DNA of 64,000 nucleotides from Streptomyces cyaneochromogenes (GTDB lineage Bacteria; Actinomycetota; Actinomycetes; Streptomycetales; Streptomycetaceae), in NCBI RefSeq assembly GCF_003963535.1, contig NZ_CP034539.1, positions 3,224,001 through 3,288,000 on the forward strand, in the 5' to 3' direction. The position numbers were made by a program, and so were the translations under genes. Positions 51,999 to 60,520 of this stretch are shown in pieces (positions within the stretch are counted from its first letter, which is position 1; each line of letters starts with the position of its first letter). The notes under the pieces are model-generated. The model worked only from the letters and a program-made list of their open reading frames with translations, was not told the DNA's origin and ran no database searches.

Positions 51999-53264
51999 AT
52001 GACAACCCTGCCCGAGGCAACCCTTCCCGAGACCACCCCGCCCGAGACCACCGCCCCCGACGTCCGGCTCGCCGGCCCCGCCGACCACGGCCTCGTCGCC
52101 GAGGGCTACGTCGCCGAGGGATTCGAGGAGGTCCGCGAGGAGTTCGACCGCAATCTGCGCGAGCGCGACGAGCTCGGCGGCGCCTTCTGCGCCTGGTGGC
52201 GCGGCGCCAAGGTGGTGGACATCTGGGGCGGAGTCGCCGACTCCGGCACCGGCCGCCCCTGGGAGCCCGGCACCAAGTCCCTGATCTTCTCCGGCAGCAA
52301 GGGGATCGTGGCGATCACGCTGCTCGTCGCCGTACAGAAGGGCCTGATCGACTTCGACGCCCCGGTCGCCCGCTACTGGCCCGAGTTCGGCCGGCACGGC
52401 AAGGAGCGCATCACGCTGCGCCAGGTGATGTCGTACACCGCGGGTCTGCCCGGGGTCCGGGTGCCGCTCGGCCAGGACGACATCACCGATCCGCTGGCGA
52501 TGGCCCGGCTCATCGCCGAGCAGGCTCCGGAGGAGGACGAGCGGGCCGGGGGCATCCTGTACGGGCCGTACACGGCCGGCTGGATCGCCGGCGAGGTCGT
52601 GCGCCGCGTGGACGGGCGCACCATCGACCGGTTCTTCGCCGAGGAGATCGCCGCCCCGCACGAGCTGGACATGTCGTACGGCGTGCCCGCGGAGCGCGCC
52701 GGCGAGGTGGCCCGGCTGGAGTACGGGGCGCACTTCCTGGCCCAGTACACCGGGTTCTTCACCAGCGACGATCCGATGACCCAGCGGATCTGGCAGAACC
52801 CGATCCCGTTCCCGCACGAGGAGATGGTCTGGAACCGCCCGGAGCGGCGCACCTCGCTGATACCCGCCGCCAATGTCATCGGCACGGCACGGGCCATCTC
52901 GCGGCTGTACGCCATCCTGGCCACGGACGCGACCCGTGCGCACGGCGAGGAGTTCACCCTCCTCTCCCGTGAGGTGCTGGACGACGCGCGGCGCGAGTAC
53001 GTGCGCAAGACCGATCCGCTCATCGACATCCGCATGGTGTACGGCGGTGCCGGCTTCCGGCTGCGGGCGACCCCGCGCGACGGCGTGGACGGCGACTCCT
53101 TCGGGCACGACGGCGGTGGCGGTTCGGCCCATCTGGCCTGGCCCGGCGCGGGAGTCGGCCTCTCCTACATCACCAACCGGCTCATCGCGGTCGGCCCCGA
53201 CGACAAGCGGGCCTCCTCGCTGCTGAAGGCTCTCGCGCGGGCGGTATCCCGGCTCGGCGCGTGA
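51999..53264 (+). CDS. Serine hydrolase, beta-lactamase/esterase EstB type
   Basis: A 421-residue class C beta-lactamase-like enzyme without a signal peptide. The catalytic SxxK is in FSGSKGIVAIT. The second motif region is VMSYTAGLPG and LYGPYTAGWI, with a Tyr as in EstB/DD-peptidase families. The third motif is GHDGGGGSAHL. It starts with ATG 51999, after a Thr/Pro-rich stretch; an upstream TTG is less likely. It has esterase or transesterase potential. Placement 122 bp after the HAD gene hints at acyl transfer in the cyclitol pathway. Confidence 0.75.
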   Translation: MTTLPEATLPETTPPETTAPDVRLAGPADHGLVAEGYVAEGFEEVREEFDRNLRERDELGGAFCAWWRGAKVVDIWGGVADSGTGRPWEPGTKSLIFSGSKGIVAITLLVAVQKGLIDFDAPVARYWPEFGRHGKERITLRQVMSYTAGLPGVRVPLGQDDITDPLAMARLIAEQAPEEDERAGGILYGPYTAGWIAGEVVRRVDGRTIDRFFAEEIAAPHELDMSYGVPAERAGEVARLEYGAHFLAQYTGFFTSDDPMTQRIWQNPIPFPHEEMVWNRPERRTSLIPAANVIGTARAISRLYAILATDATRAHGEEFTLLSREVLDDARREYVRKTDPLIDIRMVYGGAGFRLRATPRDGVDGDSFGHDGGGGSAHLAWPGAGVGLSYITNRLIAVGPDDKRASSLLKALARAVSRLGA

Positions 53265-53421
53265 CGGGCCGTCGCCGGGGTCCGACCCCCTCCCCCGGCG
53301 ACGGCCGCACCGGCGGGCGCCCGGGCCACAAGCCCGCGGCGCCCGCCGGTCCTCGTACGATCACCCTCGCTCCCCCTTCCGCCTCCCGTTCGCCAACTTC
53401 CCCCCCATCGGAGCTCACTTC

Positions 53422-54261
53422 ATGGAAACCGGCGCCTCCGTGTTCGCCACCCCCGCCACCATGCCGCCGGGGCCGCTGGCCCGGCTGCTGGAGGAACACG
53501 GGCACACCGCCCTGTACTTCGCCGAGCACACCCACGCGGTCGCGGGCCGGCAGGCGGAGCGGATGCCGCACAAGTTCCGGGAGACGCTCGATCCGTTCGT
53601 GGCCGCGACGGCCGCCGCCTGCGCCACCCGCTCGCTGCGGGTGGGCAGTGCCATCTGCCTGGTGGCCCAGCACGATCCGCTGGTGCTGGCCAAGACTGTC
53701 GCCAGCGTCGACCATCTGTCCGGCGGCCGGGTCGACTTCGGCGTCGGGGCGGGCTGGGCCGTGGACGAGATGCGGCACCACGGCGTGGATCCGGACCGCC
53801 GTTTCGCGCGGATGCGCGAGCACGTGGAGGCGATGCGGGCGATCTGGTCCCAGCGGGAGGCCTCCTACGCCGGGAAGAGCGTCGCCTTCGAGGGTGTGTG
53901 GTCCTGGCCCAAGCCGGCCCAGTGGCCGCATCCGCCGGTCATGATCGGCGGCATGGGGCCGCGGGTCCTGGAGCGGGTCCTGGTCTACGGCGACGCCTGG
54001 CTGCCCGACTTCGCGAACGAGGAGACGTTCACCCACACGCTGGGCCGCATCCCGGAGCTGCGCAAGCGGGCCGAGGACGCCGGGCGCGGTCCCGTCCCCG
54101 TGGTGCTGGCCGGCGTACCGCACGACCCGAGGGTTCTGGAGCGGTGCGAACAGGCGGGCGTGACCAGGGTGTTGACCCTGCTGCCGGCGGCGGGGCGCAG
54201 TGTGGTCGAGCGGTACCTGGAGCGCTACGAGCTGGCGATCGCGGCTTGGCGGGGCGAGTGA
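53422..54261 (+). CDS. F420-dependent LLM-class oxidoreductase
   Basis: A 279-residue luciferase-like monooxygenase-fold protein: FAEHTHAV, VGSAICLVAQHDPLVLAKTVASVDHLSGGRVDFGVGAGW, then WPHPPVMIGGMGPRVLERV. The GVGAGWAVDEM segment is typical of the F420-using LLM class common in actinobacteria. It is the last gene of the plus-strand run and converges on the LysR gene. Its substrate may be a cyclitol intermediate; that is inference. Confidence 0.8.
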   Translation: METGASVFATPATMPPGPLARLLEEHGHTALYFAEHTHAVAGRQAERMPHKFRETLDPFVAATAAACATRSLRVGSAICLVAQHDPLVLAKTVASVDHLSGGRVDFGVGAGWAVDEMRHHGVDPDRRFARMREHVEAMRAIWSQREASYAGKSVAFEGVWSWPKPAQWPHPPVMIGGMGPRVLERVLVYGDAWLPDFANEETFTHTLGRIPELRKRAEDAGRGPVPVVLAGVPHDPRVLERCEQAGVTRVLTLLPAAGRSVVERYLERYELAIAAWRGE

Positions 54262-54309
54262 GCCCCGGCGAGGCGGCCCCCGACGGGCTCCGATGCGGCT
54301 CCCGACGAC

Positions 54310-55194
54310 TCAGGCGGCCTGCCGTACGCCGACCACGCGTTCCATGAAGCGCAGGGCCAGTGGGTGGGCCCCGGTCGAGGGGCGGGCCAGCCAGAGCGGC
54401 ATCGGCGGGGCCCCGGTGAGCGGGACGAAGCGGACCCCGGGGTGCGGATTGCGGCGCAGCGCCAGCTCGGGCACGACGCCGATGCCGTGACCGGCGGCGA
54501 TCAGCTCCAGCCACTCGGCGAAGCCACCGCACAGGGTCACGTTGCCGGGCCGGGCCTCCTCCGGCCAGTCCCGCAGCTGCGTGGCACCGCTCACGGTGTT
54601 GATCAGCATCGGGTGCTCGGCCAGCTCGGACCAGGCGAGGCTGCGCCGGAGGGCGAGCGGTGATCTCCGGGCGACGGCGGCGACCCGCTCCTCCTGGGCG
54701 ATCCGCACGGTCCGCAGCCCCCGGGCGACCTGCCGGCCGCGCAGCACGGCCAGCTGGACGGCGCCCTCGTCCACTCCGGCACACCGCTCGTCCCGGCGGA
54801 CCAGATCCACGGCGACACCGTACGCCCGCTCGAAGCCGACGATCGTGTCCTGCAGGAGTTCGTCGGGGAACAGCCAGCTGAAGCCGATCCGCAGTGTCTG
54901 GATGTCGTACCGCGGTGTGAGCGCGGACTCCAGCCGGGGCAGCAACTCCTTCAGCTCCTCCCGCAGCAGCACACCCGCCTCGCTGAGCCGGACCGTGCGG
55001 GTGGTGCGATGGAAGAGCCGGGCGCCCAGGGCCTCTTCGAGCCGGTGGATGGAGCGCGTCAGGGACGGCTGGGTGGTGTACAGCGAGGCAGCGGCCTGGG
55101 TGAAGCTCAGTTGCTCCGCGAGTACGAGGAAGGCGCGCAGGTGGCGTATGCCTATGTCCGCTATGGCCGCTTGTCCGGGCGATGTTCCGCGCAC
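54310..55194 (-). CDS. LysR-family regulator next to the cyclitol cluster
   Basis: A 294-residue LTTR with an N-terminal HTH at about 16-75 (LRAFLVLAEQLSFTQAAASLYTTQPSLTRSIHRLEEALGARLFHR) and a co-inducer domain (LRIGFSWLF). The GTG start at 55194 precedes a GTP-rich short leader. It converges on the LLM gene and is the nearest regulator to the cluster. A palindrome resembling the butyrolactone receptor site lies 65-82 bp upstream of its start. Confidence 0.85.
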   Translation of the reverse strand: MRGTSPGQAAIADIGIRHLRAFLVLAEQLSFTQAAASLYTTQPSLTRSIHRLEEALGARLFHRTTRTVRLSEAGVLLREELKELLPRLESALTPRYDIQTLRIGFSWLFPDELLQDTIVGFERAYGVAVDLVRRDERCAGVDEGAVQLAVLRGRQVARGLRTVRIAQEERVAAVARRSPLALRRSLAWSELAEHPMLINTVSGATQLRDWPEEARPGNVTLCGGFAEWLELIAAGHGIGVVPELALRRNPHPGVRFVPLTGAPPMPLWLARPSTGAHPLALRFMERVVGVRQAA

Positions 55195-55258
55195 TGCTCA
55201 TGTCCTCCGTGGGGGTCACATCGAGGGGCTCATCTGATCACCCATGGGAAAATTACAA

Positions 55259-55276
55259 ACAGAACGATCGTTTTGT
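55259..55276. promoter_or_regulatory. Candidate butyrolactone-receptor operator in front of the LysR gene
   Basis: ACAGAACGATCGTTTTGT is an 18-bp palindrome (8 of 9 pairs match) in an unusually AT-rich stretch. Its reverse complement begins ACAAAACGATCG, the same 12 bases found in the receptor/AfsA intergenic region (56960-56971). It lies 65 bp upstream of the LysR start and 43 bp beyond the end of the epimerase gene. Confidence 0.6.
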
Positions 55277-55319
55277 AAAGTGGCTTTGGTTATCCGTCGA
55301 CGACAGCAAAACAAACTCT

Positions 55320-56297
55320 TTACCTTGCCGTCGCGGAGGGCTGGCGTCCGGCAAGCAGCGAGCGGTACCAGGCGGCCGCGTCGGCCAGCCCGGCCAGCGG
55401 ACCGGGGCCGGGCGCACAGTCCGCGAGCCGCCAGATCTCCCGGCTGTCGTACCAGTGGTCCTCGGACAGCAGCCGGAACTGGCGCTCACTGATCCGCCCG
55501 GGATTGCGGGACAGCTCCGCCAGACAGCGCCCCAGCGGCCAGTCCCGCTCGGCGACCTCGGGCAGTACGCCGTGACCGGCCAGCGCGGTCAGCAGGTCGG
55601 CGACCCGCACCGGCTCCGGGTGGCTCGCGTGAAACGTCCCGCCCGTCGGCCGCCCGGCGCGGGCGAGGGCCGTGACCAGCCGGGCGAGGTCACGGACGTC
55701 CACCACGGACAGCAGGCCCCGCCCTCCGTCCCAGCGGGCCGGAACCCGCTCCGCGAGCTCGGCCAGCGCGGGCACCACCCAGCGGTCCCCGGCACCCAGC
55801 ACCAGCCCCGGCCGCAGCACGGTGCCGCCCGCGTCCAGGACCAGCCGTTCGGCGGCCAGCCTGGTGCGGCTGGCGGCGGACACCGGGGCGGGGTCGATCT
55901 CGTCGACCGCGATGCCCCGGTGCGGACCGGCGCCGTACACGGCGGCGGTGGAGAGCAGCAGGGTCCGCCCGATACCGGCCCGGCGCGCCTCGTCGAGCAG
56001 CGCGGCGGTGCCGCCCACGTTCACGGCCGCGCACTCGTCCGGGTCGCCGCCGACCCGGGCGGCCAGATGCAGCAGGACGTCGCAGCCGGTGCCGAGGCCG
56101 CGCAGCGACGCCGGATCCGTGACGTCGGCACGGGCCCACTCCACCCCGGGCAGCGGCTCCTGCCCGGCGGGCGCGACCCGCACGACGGCCCGCACCGTGA
56201 GGTCGGCCCCGCCGGCCCGGGCCCGCGAGAGCGTGCGCAGCACCGTCGAGCCGATGAATCCCGTGGCCCCGGTCAGCAGAACGCGCACCCCGCTCAC
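55320..56297 (-). CDS. NAD-dependent epimerase/dehydratase of the butyrolactone locus
   Basis: A 325-residue extended SDR. The N-terminal cofactor loop is VLLTGATGFIGSTVL; DVLLHLAARVGGD and a TLLLSTAAVYG strand follow. The usual YxxxK active site is not obvious (SAASRTRLAAE occupies the place), so catalysis may differ. The GTG start at 56297 overlaps the receptor gene's stop (GTGA). Reductases of this class often accompany AfsA homologues and may reduce the butenolide intermediate. Confidence 0.75.
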   Translation of the reverse strand: MSGVRVLLTGATGFIGSTVLRTLSRARAGGADLTVRAVVRVAPAGQEPLPGVEWARADVTDPASLRGLGTGCDVLLHLAARVGGDPDECAAVNVGGTAALLDEARRAGIGRTLLLSTAAVYGAGPHRGIAVDEIDPAPVSAASRTRLAAERLVLDAGGTVLRPGLVLGAGDRWVVPALAELAERVPARWDGGRGLLSVVDVRDLARLVTALARAGRPTGGTFHASHPEPVRVADLLTALAGHGVLPEVAERDWPLGRCLAELSRNPGRISERQFRLLSEDHWYDSREIWRLADCAPGPGPLAGLADAAAWYRSLLAGRQPSATAR

Positions 56298-56920
56298 AGC
56301 ATCGCCCTGCCGCGCTCCACGTCCACGGTCAGCCGCGCCAGGGTCGCGGGGGTGGCGATGCCCGGCAGCAGGTAGTTCCACAGCGTCGCGATCTGGGCGG
56401 GCAGGTCCTGCCGCTCGTTCTCCAGGTGTGACATCAGCTGCGTGCCGGTGAAGGAGGCGACCAGGATCCGGGCGAACTCGGCGCCGTCGACCTGGGGCAG
56501 CAGCTCACCGCGCCGCTCGGCGGCGTCCAGATCGGCACGGAAGCGGTCGATCCACCAGCGGTAGACGGTGAAGTCCCGCAGCCCCGCCTCGCCCTGCTCG
56601 ACGGCCAGCCGCACCCCGGCCCGCAGCAGCACGTTGCGCTGCAACTCGAAGCCCAGATAGAGGGTCAGGTCGACCAGCTGCTGCAGCCCGGCCGGCTCGT
56701 CGGGCAGCGCGAGCGTGGCGGCCTGCTCCACGAGCACCGCCCGGCCGAGGTCCTCCTTGGACTTGAAGTGGAAGTACATGGCGCCCTGGGTGACCCCGGC
56801 CCGCTGCAGGATCTTGCTGACGCCGGCGGCCGAGTACCCGTACTCGTCGAACACCTCCGCCGCCGCGGTCAGGATCGCCTCACGGGTGCGGACCGCGCGT
56901 TCCTGCTTGGGCCGTGTCAT
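56294..56920 (-). CDS. TetR-type gamma-butyrolactone receptor (ArpA/ScbR-like)
   Basis: A 208-residue regulator. The N-terminal HTH is TREAILTAAAEVFDEYGYSAAGVSKILQRAGVTQGAMYFHFKSKEDLGRAVL, the pattern of ArpA/ScbR/BarA receptors, and the ligand domain has WWIDRFRADLDAAERRGELLPQVD. ATG 56920 was chosen over a longer frame because the family N-terminus begins with MTRPKQERAVRTRE. It is divergent from an afsA-like gene with 146 bp between, the classic arrangement. It probably represses itself, the synthase and possibly the LysR gene. Confidence 0.85.
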   Translation of the reverse strand: MTRPKQERAVRTREAILTAAAEVFDEYGYSAAGVSKILQRAGVTQGAMYFHFKSKEDLGRAVLVEQAATLALPDEPAGLQQLVDLTLYLGFELQRNVLLRAGVRLAVEQGEAGLRDFTVYRWWIDRFRADLDAAERRGELLPQVDGAEFARILVASFTGTQLMSHLENERQDLPAQIATLWNYLLPGIATPATLARLTVDVERGRAML

Positions 56921-56959
56921 CGGACAGCTCCATGTGATTGAGAAGTGACAGCAACAAAA

Positions 56960-56977
56960 ACAAAACGATCGCCCTTT
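56960..56977. promoter_or_regulatory. Candidate autoregulatory element between receptor and AfsA genes
   Basis: ACAAAACGATCG (56960-56971) starts an AT-rich stretch, with a degenerate second half. The 12-base half-site is identical to one arm of the palindrome at 55259-55276. The site is 40 bp upstream of the receptor start and about 90 bp upstream of the AfsA-like start. Confidence 0.55.
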
Positions 56978-57066
56978 ATAGTATCGGCTACCAACCGTGC
57001 GACGGATGCCGCGCTCGGCCACCCTGCCCGCGTGATCCGTCCCGTCCGAGAAGAAGAGGTAGCACC

Positions 57067-58017
57067 GTGATCCGCATCGCCCAGGACCTGGCTTCCGCGT
57101 CGTGGGCCCCCGTGCCGCAGAGTTACAGCCACAAGCGCAACGCGGACGAGACCCTCCTCACCTCCTGGCAGCGCACCGGCCCCGACAGATTCCTGATCAA
57201 GGCCGGCTGGCCCGGGGACCATTCCTTCTACACCACCGGGGCGGACGGCACCGACCCCCTGCTGTTCAGCGAGACCGTCCGGCAGTGTCTTCCGGTGCTG
57301 TCGCACGCAGCGTACGACGTCCCCCTGGGCCACCACCTGCTGTGGGAGACGTACGACTACTCGCTCGTCGAGTCGCCGAGCGCGCCCCGAGAGATCACCC
57401 TGCACATCGACTGCACCGACATCTCCCGGCGCGGCACCCGGGCCGGCGCCGCCACCGCGCACATACGCGCCCTGCACGGCGACTCCCTGATAGGCACCGC
57501 GACCACGCGGTTCACCATCCAGACCCCGGCGGTCTACCGACGGCTGCGCGGCGAGTACGCCGACGTCGCCCACGCGCTGGAACGCCGCCTGGCGCCGCCC
57601 CCGCCCCTGCCGGAGCAGGAGGCGGGCCGGGAACGGCCGTACGACGTCGTCCTGTCCCCCACGGACATCCCCGGCCGCCATCAACTGCGCGTCGACACCG
57701 GCCATCCCGTCCTCTTCGACCACCCGGTCGACCACGTCCCCGGCATCCTGCTGCTCGACGCCGCACGCCAGGCCGCGCACGCCGCCTCCCGCGTCCGTCC
57801 GGCCCATCCCATTGGTATGACCACCCGGTTCTTCCGGTACGTCGAGTTCGACGCCCCCTGCTGGATCGAGACCGCGATCGACCCCGCCCACCCGGACCGG
57901 GTGCTGGTGACCGCCTGGCAGAACGACAAGGAGTGCTTCACGGCCTCCGTCGCCCTGGCCGCCACGCGGGCCACCCCCGCCGCGAACGCCCCGCACTCCG
58001 GACGCGGCGCGGCCTGA
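57067..58017 (+). CDS. AfsA-family gamma-butyrolactone biosynthesis protein
   Basis: A 316-residue protein with two AfsA hot-dog-like repeats: the first around SYSHKRNADETLLTSWQRTGPDRFLIKAGWPGDHSFYT, the second around DTGHPVLFDHPVDHVPGILLLDAARQAAHAAS. AfsA enzymes condense dihydroxyacetone phosphate with a beta-ketoacyl-ACP to start signal synthesis. GTG start at 57067 with GAGGTAG upstream. It is divergent from its probable receptor gene and followed by an MFS exporter. Confidence 0.85.
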   Translation: MIRIAQDLASASWAPVPQSYSHKRNADETLLTSWQRTGPDRFLIKAGWPGDHSFYTTGADGTDPLLFSETVRQCLPVLSHAAYDVPLGHHLLWETYDYSLVESPSAPREITLHIDCTDISRRGTRAGAATAHIRALHGDSLIGTATTRFTIQTPAVYRRLRGEYADVAHALERRLAPPPPLPEQEAGRERPYDVVLSPTDIPGRHQLRVDTGHPVLFDHPVDHVPGILLLDAARQAAHAASRVRPAHPIGMTTRFFRYVEFDAPCWIETAIDPAHPDRVLVTAWQNDKECFTASVALAATRATPAANAPHSGRGAA

Positions 58018-58043
58018 GGGCCACTCACATCACCGTCGCCGAC

Positions 58044-58080
58044 TTGACCTTCACCCAGACGTAAAGGTTGATGCTGCCAC
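58044..58080 (+). promoter_or_regulatory. MerR-type promoter and operator for the MFS gene
   Basis: An inverted repeat ACCTTCAC/GTAAAGGT (58047-58054 and 58061-58068; 7 of 8 matching) follows a -35 TTGACC (58044-58049), with a possible -10 around 58069-58074 giving the long spacer typical of MerR control. Transcription could start at about the ATG 58083. The MerR gene is two genes downstream. Confidence 0.5.
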
Positions 58081-58082
58081 CC

Positions 58083-59384
58083 ATGCACACACCACAGACT
58101 CCCCCCACCGAGCGGGGTACCACCTGGGCGCTGACCGTCCTGACCCTGTGCTCGTTCACCCTCGGCACCGGCGAGATCATGATCGCGGGCCTGCTGCCGG
58201 ACATCGCCGGCGACGCCGGTGTCTCGCTGTCCACGGCGGGCCTGCTGGTCAGCTCCTTCGCCCTGACCGTCGTCATCGGCGGCCCCATCCTGGCCCTGAC
58301 CACCGGCCGGGCCCGGCGGCGCCGGCTGCTGACCGCGCTGATGGTCACCTACGTCCTCGGCAACATCGTCTCCGCCGTGGCGCCCTCGTTCTGGCCGCTG
58401 GCCACCGGCAGGATCATCGCGGCGCTGGCCCACTCGGCCCTGATGCCGCTGTTCTTCGGTATCGCGGCCGACGTCGTGCCGCCCAACAAGCGCGGCATGG
58501 CCGTCGCCCGGGTCTCGCTGGGCTTCAGCCTGGCGATGATCGCGGGACTGCCCATCGGCACCGCCCTCGGCCAGTGGCTGGACTGGCGGGCCACCTTCTG
58601 GGCGGTCGCCGCGCTCACCCTCGCGGCCACCGTGCCGGTCGCGGCCCTCGCCCCCGACACCCCCGGTATCTCCGCGGCCGACGACCAGGGACGGCTCAGG
58701 GAGCTCAAGGTCCTCGGCGACCGCCGGGTGCAGATCGTCACCGGAATCACCGCCCTGGGCGCCGCCGCCTCCTTCACCGCGTACACCTATGTCACCCCCC
58801 TGCTCACCGACTCCGTCGGTTTCAGCGAGTCGTCGGTCACCGTGCTGTTGCTGCTGTTCGGGATCGGCGGCACGGTCGGCAACCTCATCGGCGGCCGGCT
58901 GACCGACCGCTCGGTGCTCGGAGCGGTCTCCCTGTCGGTGGCGGCACTGGCCGCCTCCCTGCTGCTCCTGGGCGCGACGACCGACGTCAAGGTCGCGGCG
59001 GTGGCGTTCCTGTTCCTGTTCGGCGCCGCCTACTACGCGGTGATCCCGGCGGTGAACACGCGCCTGCTCAACGTCGCCTCGCAGCAGGCCCGCACGCTCG
59101 CCCTGACCGTGCAGAGCTCGGCGTTCAACCTCGGTACGGCGGTGGGCGGCTGGCTGGGCGGCCGGGTCATCGCCGCGGACGCCGGACTGCGCTGGCTGCC
59201 CGTCGTGGGTGGCCTGGTCGCACTGATCGCCCTGCTGCTCGCGGTGGGCGAGGCGGCGGGAGAACGGCGTCGCACAGCGGCGGCGCCGGCGGAGGAGCCC
59301 CTGGAACGATCCACGCCCGCACCCGCACCCGCGTCCACATCCACGTCCACGTCCACGGAGAAGGCTTCCGAAAGCCCCGTCTGA
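58083..59384 (+). CDS. MFS efflux transporter
   Basis: A 433-residue protein with twelve predicted helices. The loop-2 region TTGRARRRRLLTALMV and helix FGIAADVVPPNKRGMAVARVSLGFSLAMIAGLPIGTALGQWLDWR match drug-proton antiporters of the AraJ/chloramphenicol-exporter group. The start ATG 58083 may be leaderless; ATG 58071 is an alternative. The C-terminal tail has Thr-Ser and Pro-Ala repeats. A MerR gene follows on the same strand, suggesting a drug- or metabolite-induced exporter. Confidence 0.85.
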   Translation: MHTPQTPPTERGTTWALTVLTLCSFTLGTGEIMIAGLLPDIAGDAGVSLSTAGLLVSSFALTVVIGGPILALTTGRARRRRLLTALMVTYVLGNIVSAVAPSFWPLATGRIIAALAHSALMPLFFGIAADVVPPNKRGMAVARVSLGFSLAMIAGLPIGTALGQWLDWRATFWAVAALTLAATVPVAALAPDTPGISAADDQGRLRELKVLGDRRVQIVTGITALGAAASFTAYTYVTPLLTDSVGFSESSVTVLLLLFGIGGTVGNLIGGRLTDRSVLGAVSLSVAALAASLLLLGATTDVKVAAVAFLFLFGAAYYAVIPAVNTRLLNVASQQARTLALTVQSSAFNLGTAVGGWLGGRVIAADAGLRWLPVVGGLVALIALLLAVGEAAGERRRTAAAPAEEPLERSTPAPAPASTSTSTSTEKASESPV

Positions 59385-59417
59385 GCGTTCATGACCGCCG
59401 GTCGGAAAGGAGCAGCC

Positions 59418-59837
59418 ATGCGCATCGGGGAACTCGCGCACACCACCAACACCACCACACGCGCGCTGCGGTACTACGAGGAGCACGGACTCCTCCATCC
59501 CGAGCGCACCTCGAACGGCTACCGCGTCTACGGGCCGGACTCCGTGCGGGTCGTGGAGAACATCCGACTGCTCCTGGCCGCCGGCCTCACCACGGAGGAC
59601 CTCCTGATCCTCGACCGCTGTCTGCGTGACGAGCTGCTGAACGACCACAGCTGCGCGGATCCGGGCGCCAAGATCGCGGTGTTCGAGCAGCGGCTCGCGG
59701 TGATCCAGCGGCGTATCGACGATCTCACGCACGTCCGCGGACGGTTGCTCGACCGCCTCGGTGAACTGCGCGAGCAGAGCGCCCCACCCGGAGACCGGGT
59801 CTGCCCTCAGCGGCTCGCGGAGCGTGCGGCGGCCTAG
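59418..59837 (+). CDS. MerR-family transcriptional regulator
   Basis: A 139-residue regulator. HTH MRIGELAHTTNTTTRALRYYEEHGLLHPERTSNGYRVYG is at the N-terminus, then a dimerisation coiled coil (AVFEQRLAVIQRRIDDLTHVRGRLLDRL). Two cysteines (NDHSCADPG, GDRVCPQR) could sense a ligand or oxidant. ATG 59418 has AAAGGAG in front. It likely controls the preceding exporter. Confidence 0.85.
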   Translation: MRIGELAHTTNTTTRALRYYEEHGLLHPERTSNGYRVYGPDSVRVVENIRLLLAAGLTTEDLLILDRCLRDELLNDHSCADPGAKIAVFEQRLAVIQRRIDDLTHVRGRLLDRLGELREQSAPPGDRVCPQRLAERAAA

Positions 59838-59876
59838 ACCCGCGTTCGGGAGCCGCATCCCGGTCCGACCGGGTGA

Positions 59877-59914
59877 GGGAGGGGCGCCACGCCGACGCGG
59901 CGCCTCTCCCTTTT
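59877..59914 (+). terminator. Rho-independent terminator after the MerR gene
   Basis: Arms GGGAGGGGCGCC (59877-59888) and GGCGCCTCTCCC (59899-59910) match at 11 of 12 positions and are followed by TTTT (59911-59914). Confidence 0.8.
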
Positions 59915-59957
59915 ACGTCCCCACAGGTCGCATCGTTTCTGCACAGATGGCGTTCGG

Positions 59958-60031
59958 TGGGGCGGGTGGGACTCGAACCCACGGCCGACGGATTATGAGT
60001 CCGCTGCTCTAACCGGCTGAGCTACCGCCCC
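59958..60031 (-). tRNA. tRNA with CAT anticodon (Met, or Ile2)
   Basis: A 74-nt cloverleaf with acceptor GGGGCGG/CCGCCCC and discriminator A. The anticodon loop CTCATAA has CAT. The D-arm GCTCAGCCGGTTAGAGC and T-arm GTTCGAGTC are standard. No CCA is encoded. An elongator Met and a lysidine-type Ile2 cannot be separated by eye. Confidence 0.88.
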
Positions 60032-60176
60032 ATAGCGGCGTGTCGCGTACAAGTGTGCGCGCCGTCTGCCGCAGCATAGCCGCTCATACGATCTCCTGCT
60101 TCGTATGGTCGACTTCGCATGCCCTGAAGGACTCCGCCTTGACCTGCGCGGTTCCCACGACAGGGACACGAACATG

Positions 60177-60201
60177 AAAAAGGACCCCTTCGTGGGGTCC
60201 T
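60177..60201 (-). terminator. Terminator after the tRNA-Asn pair
   Basis: Arms AGGACCCC (60181-60188) and GGGGTCCT (60194-60201) around TTCGT, with an A-run on the plus strand at 60177-60181, read as a T-run on the minus strand. Confidence 0.8.
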
Positions 60202-60212
60202 CGTTCAGCATG

Positions 60213-60285
60213 CTCCCCCGACTGGACTCGAACCAGTAACCTGCCGGTTAACAGCCGGCTGCTCTGCCAATTGAGCTACGGAGGA
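60213..60285 (-). tRNA. tRNA-Asn (GTT), copy 1
   Basis: A 73-nt cloverleaf: acceptor TCCTCCG/CGGGGGA with discriminator G, D-arm GCTCAATTGGCAGAGC, anticodon loop CTGTTAA (GTT), and GGTTCGAGTCC. No CCA encoded. Identical to copy 2, 78 bp upstream in transcription. Confidence 0.93.
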
Positions 60286-60290
60286 CCGAG

Positions 60291-60363
60291 CTCCCCCGAC
60301 TGGACTCGAACCAGTAACCTGCCGGTTAACAGCCGGCTGCTCTGCCAATTGAGCTACGGAGGA
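60291..60363 (-). tRNA. tRNA-Asn (GTT), copy 2
   Basis: Sequence identical to copy 1, including the acceptor and anticodon loop. Six bases separate the two tRNAs, so they are a tandem duplication and probably one precursor. Confidence 0.93.
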
Positions 60364-60520
60364 ATGCCTCGTTGCATCGAACGTACCTACCTGGGTATTC
60401 GCCAGGGGGCGTGCGCTCGCTGCGACACATACATTAGCGCAAGCAGGGGGGTGCTCCGCCAATCGGTTCCCCCCGGCCGCGACGCCGCACCAGGGACCTA
60501 CGCAAGGAAGGGTGGCCGCC

